Source: an uncultured Actinomycetes bacterium (GTDB taxonomy: Bacteria; Actinomycetota; Aquicultoria; CAJVYJ01). From it: DNA of 6,891 nt. Below are positions 6,400-6,891 of the stretch, in pieces. Where the stretch lies: assembly GCA_913009475.1 (NCBI GenBank), contig CAJVYJ010000100.1, forward strand, positions 1-6,891, given 5' to 3'. Each line of letters starts with the position of its first letter. Within the stretch, counting starts at the first letter, position 1. The notes below the pieces were generated by a model, which ran no database searches, was not told the DNA's origin, and saw nothing but the letters and a program-made list of their open reading frames with translations. The position numbers and the translations under genes were made by a program.

Positions 6400-6469
6400 C
6401 TCATAACTCGCCTCTACCGATTGTTTGATATTACTACAGCGGTTATTTTACTGTTTGTATTCTTGCGCT

Positions 6470-6514
6470 TGTCATCCCCGACTATTTTACCCCTGTCACC
6501 CCGACTTATCTTAC
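6470..6514. repeat. Imperfect tandem repeat, two 21-base copies
   Basis: TGTCATCCCCGACTATTTTAC (shown as 6470-6490) and its degenerate copy at 6494-6514 (TGTCACCCCGACTTATCTTAC) differ at a few positions and by small shifts; the period is about 24 bases. The pyrimidine-rich core GTCAYCCCCGAC resembles half-sites of common intergenic palindromes, but no inverted partner is nearby. Confidence 0.5.
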
Positions 6515-6518
6515 TTGC

Positions 6519-6539
6519 TTTAGACTTTAGGCTCTAGAC
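6519..6539. repeat. Heptamer array 1: three T(T/C)TAGAC-type units
   Basis: Three consecutive heptamers: TTTAGAC, TTTAGGC, TCTAGAC. The array is followed by TTGCATTTA, which resembles the TCGTATTTA after array 2, so the two arrays plus tails form a direct repeat of about 30 bases set 250 bases apart. Confidence 0.75.
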
Positions 6540-6612
6540 TTGCATTTAACATCTACCCTCTCCCCTCAACGCTCTACGTTTTTATGCTTCGCTATTTTCA
6601 TTACTCTAGAGT

Positions 6613-6639
6613 ACCGGCCGAAAAGTACCGTCGGCCGGT
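6613..6639. repeat. Perfect 9-bp inverted repeat (hairpin)
   Basis: ACCGGCCGA (6613-6621) and TCGGCCGGT (6631-6639) are exact inverted copies around a nine-base loop. There is no T-run after it on the plus strand, so it is not a standard terminator. It shares GGCCGA with the end of the adjacent 115-bp element and may belong to the same repeat family. Confidence 0.85.
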
Positions 6640-6651
6640 CAACAAAGAGAA

Positions 6652-6766
6652 CGTGGCCGAGAGCGTGAGATGCAAGGCAGACGAAAGTCGAGGTGAGGGA
6701 GCGTAGTTTTGTTACGTGACCGAGATGAGACCGAGGATAACGCAGCAGATTGGGTTTTCGGCCACG
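6652..6766. repeat. 115-bp intergenic repeat element with 9-bp inverted ends
   Basis: CGTGGCCGA (6652-6660) and TCGGCCACG (6758-6766) are exact inverted copies that bound the element. Inside are GACGAAAGTC (6680-6689, a three-pair stem with a GAAA loop) and GCGTA...TACGT (6701-6705 with 6712-6716), a small stem-loop, followed by a purine-rich stretch and AACGCAGCAGAT. The order inverted end, GAGG-rich arm, GCGTA...TACGTGAC hairpin, AACGCAGCAGAT, inverted end resembles intergenic repeats I have seen in many unrelated anaerobe genomes. I have no family name for it and no search was run. It codes no protein and could be a non-autonomous mobile element or a structured RNA. Confidence 0.7.
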
Positions 6767-6768
6767 CT

Positions 6769-6789
6769 TCTAGACTCTAGACTTTAGAC
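6769..6789. repeat. Heptamer array 2: three T(T/C)TAGAC units
   Basis: Three consecutive heptamers: TCTAGAC, TCTAGAC, TTTAGAC, starting three bases after the inverted end of the 115-bp element. Same orientation and same unit as array 1, with a similar tail (TCGTATTTA). Confidence 0.8.
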
Positions 6790-6891
6790 TCGTATTTACT
6801 GTTATTGTCGGCCATATATTACAAACATAACAAATAACTATTTTAAAAAAGACTAAAATAAGGCATTATTTATAAAAGGCCATTTGGTTAT

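Larger units (their letters stand above)
6400..6891. other. Gene-free, repeat-rich intergenic region
   Basis: No coding frame with recognisable protein features is present on either strand in these 492 bases. The first 69 bases hold nothing I can identify, including no hairpin terminator for the GGDEF gene. From 6470 to 6789 the DNA is a patchwork of repeats, listed separately. The last 100 bases are AT-rich without a clear promoter or gene start. Confidence 0.7.

Noticed and set aside
6519..6789. CRISPR array
   Set aside because: The repeats are seven bases long and directly adjacent, without spacers, and no cas gene is present.

Overview
The window is the left end of a draft bacterial contig. 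Positions 1-79 are not genomic: a poly-T run and a complete Illumina P7/TruSeq index adapter are fused directly to the interior of a gatA gene. The genomic DNA starts at about position 80. It is moderately AT-rich, uses TTG/GTG/ATG starts with GGAG-type ribosome binding sites, and codes for bacterial housekeeping families: the GatCAB amidotransferase, an Fe-S flavoenzyme, an NFU scaffold, YjbQ and a GGDEF protein. The presence of GatCAB, an old-yellow-enzyme flavoprotein with an Fe-S cluster, and intergenic repeats suggests an anaerobic or facultative environmental bacterium. I cannot name the phylum from the sequence.

Layout. (1) 81-893: 3' half of gatA, truncated by the contig end. (2) 947-2860: a 637-residue NADH:flavin oxidoreductase of the 2,4-dienoyl-CoA reductase type, probably cotranscribed with gatA. 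Its 4Fe-4S, FAD and NAD motifs are intact, but its old-yellow-enzyme active site is strongly altered. (3) 2909-3133, minus strand: a stand-alone 74-residue NFU Fe-S scaffold with its own promoter, convergent with gene 2. (4) 3189-3541: a gene-free stretch with a candidate structured RNA (3260-3436) followed by a REP-like hairpin (3439-3464). (5) 3542-3934: YjbQ. (6) 3991-4020: a nine-codon ORF overlapping by ATGA the start of (7) 4017-4979, an AstE/AspA-type zinc hydrolase. (8) 5098-6399: a membrane-anchored HAMP-GGDEF diguanylate cyclase with its own promoter. (9) 6400-6891: gene-free DNA rich in repeats: a degenerate tandem repeat, a 9-bp inverted repeat, a 115-bp element with 9-bp inverted ends, and two arrays of the heptamer T(T/C)TAGAC flanking these elements.

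The genes do not form one pathway. gatA and the flavoenzyme are a likely transcriptional pair. NFU could supply clusters to proteins such as the Fe-S flavoenzyme next to it, but adjacency is the only evidence. No defence system, CRISPR array, tRNA or rRNA is visible. The best candidate for something undescribed is the structured intergenic RNA at 3260-3436, followed by the altered active site of the flavoenzyme and the leader ORF before the zinc hydrolase.
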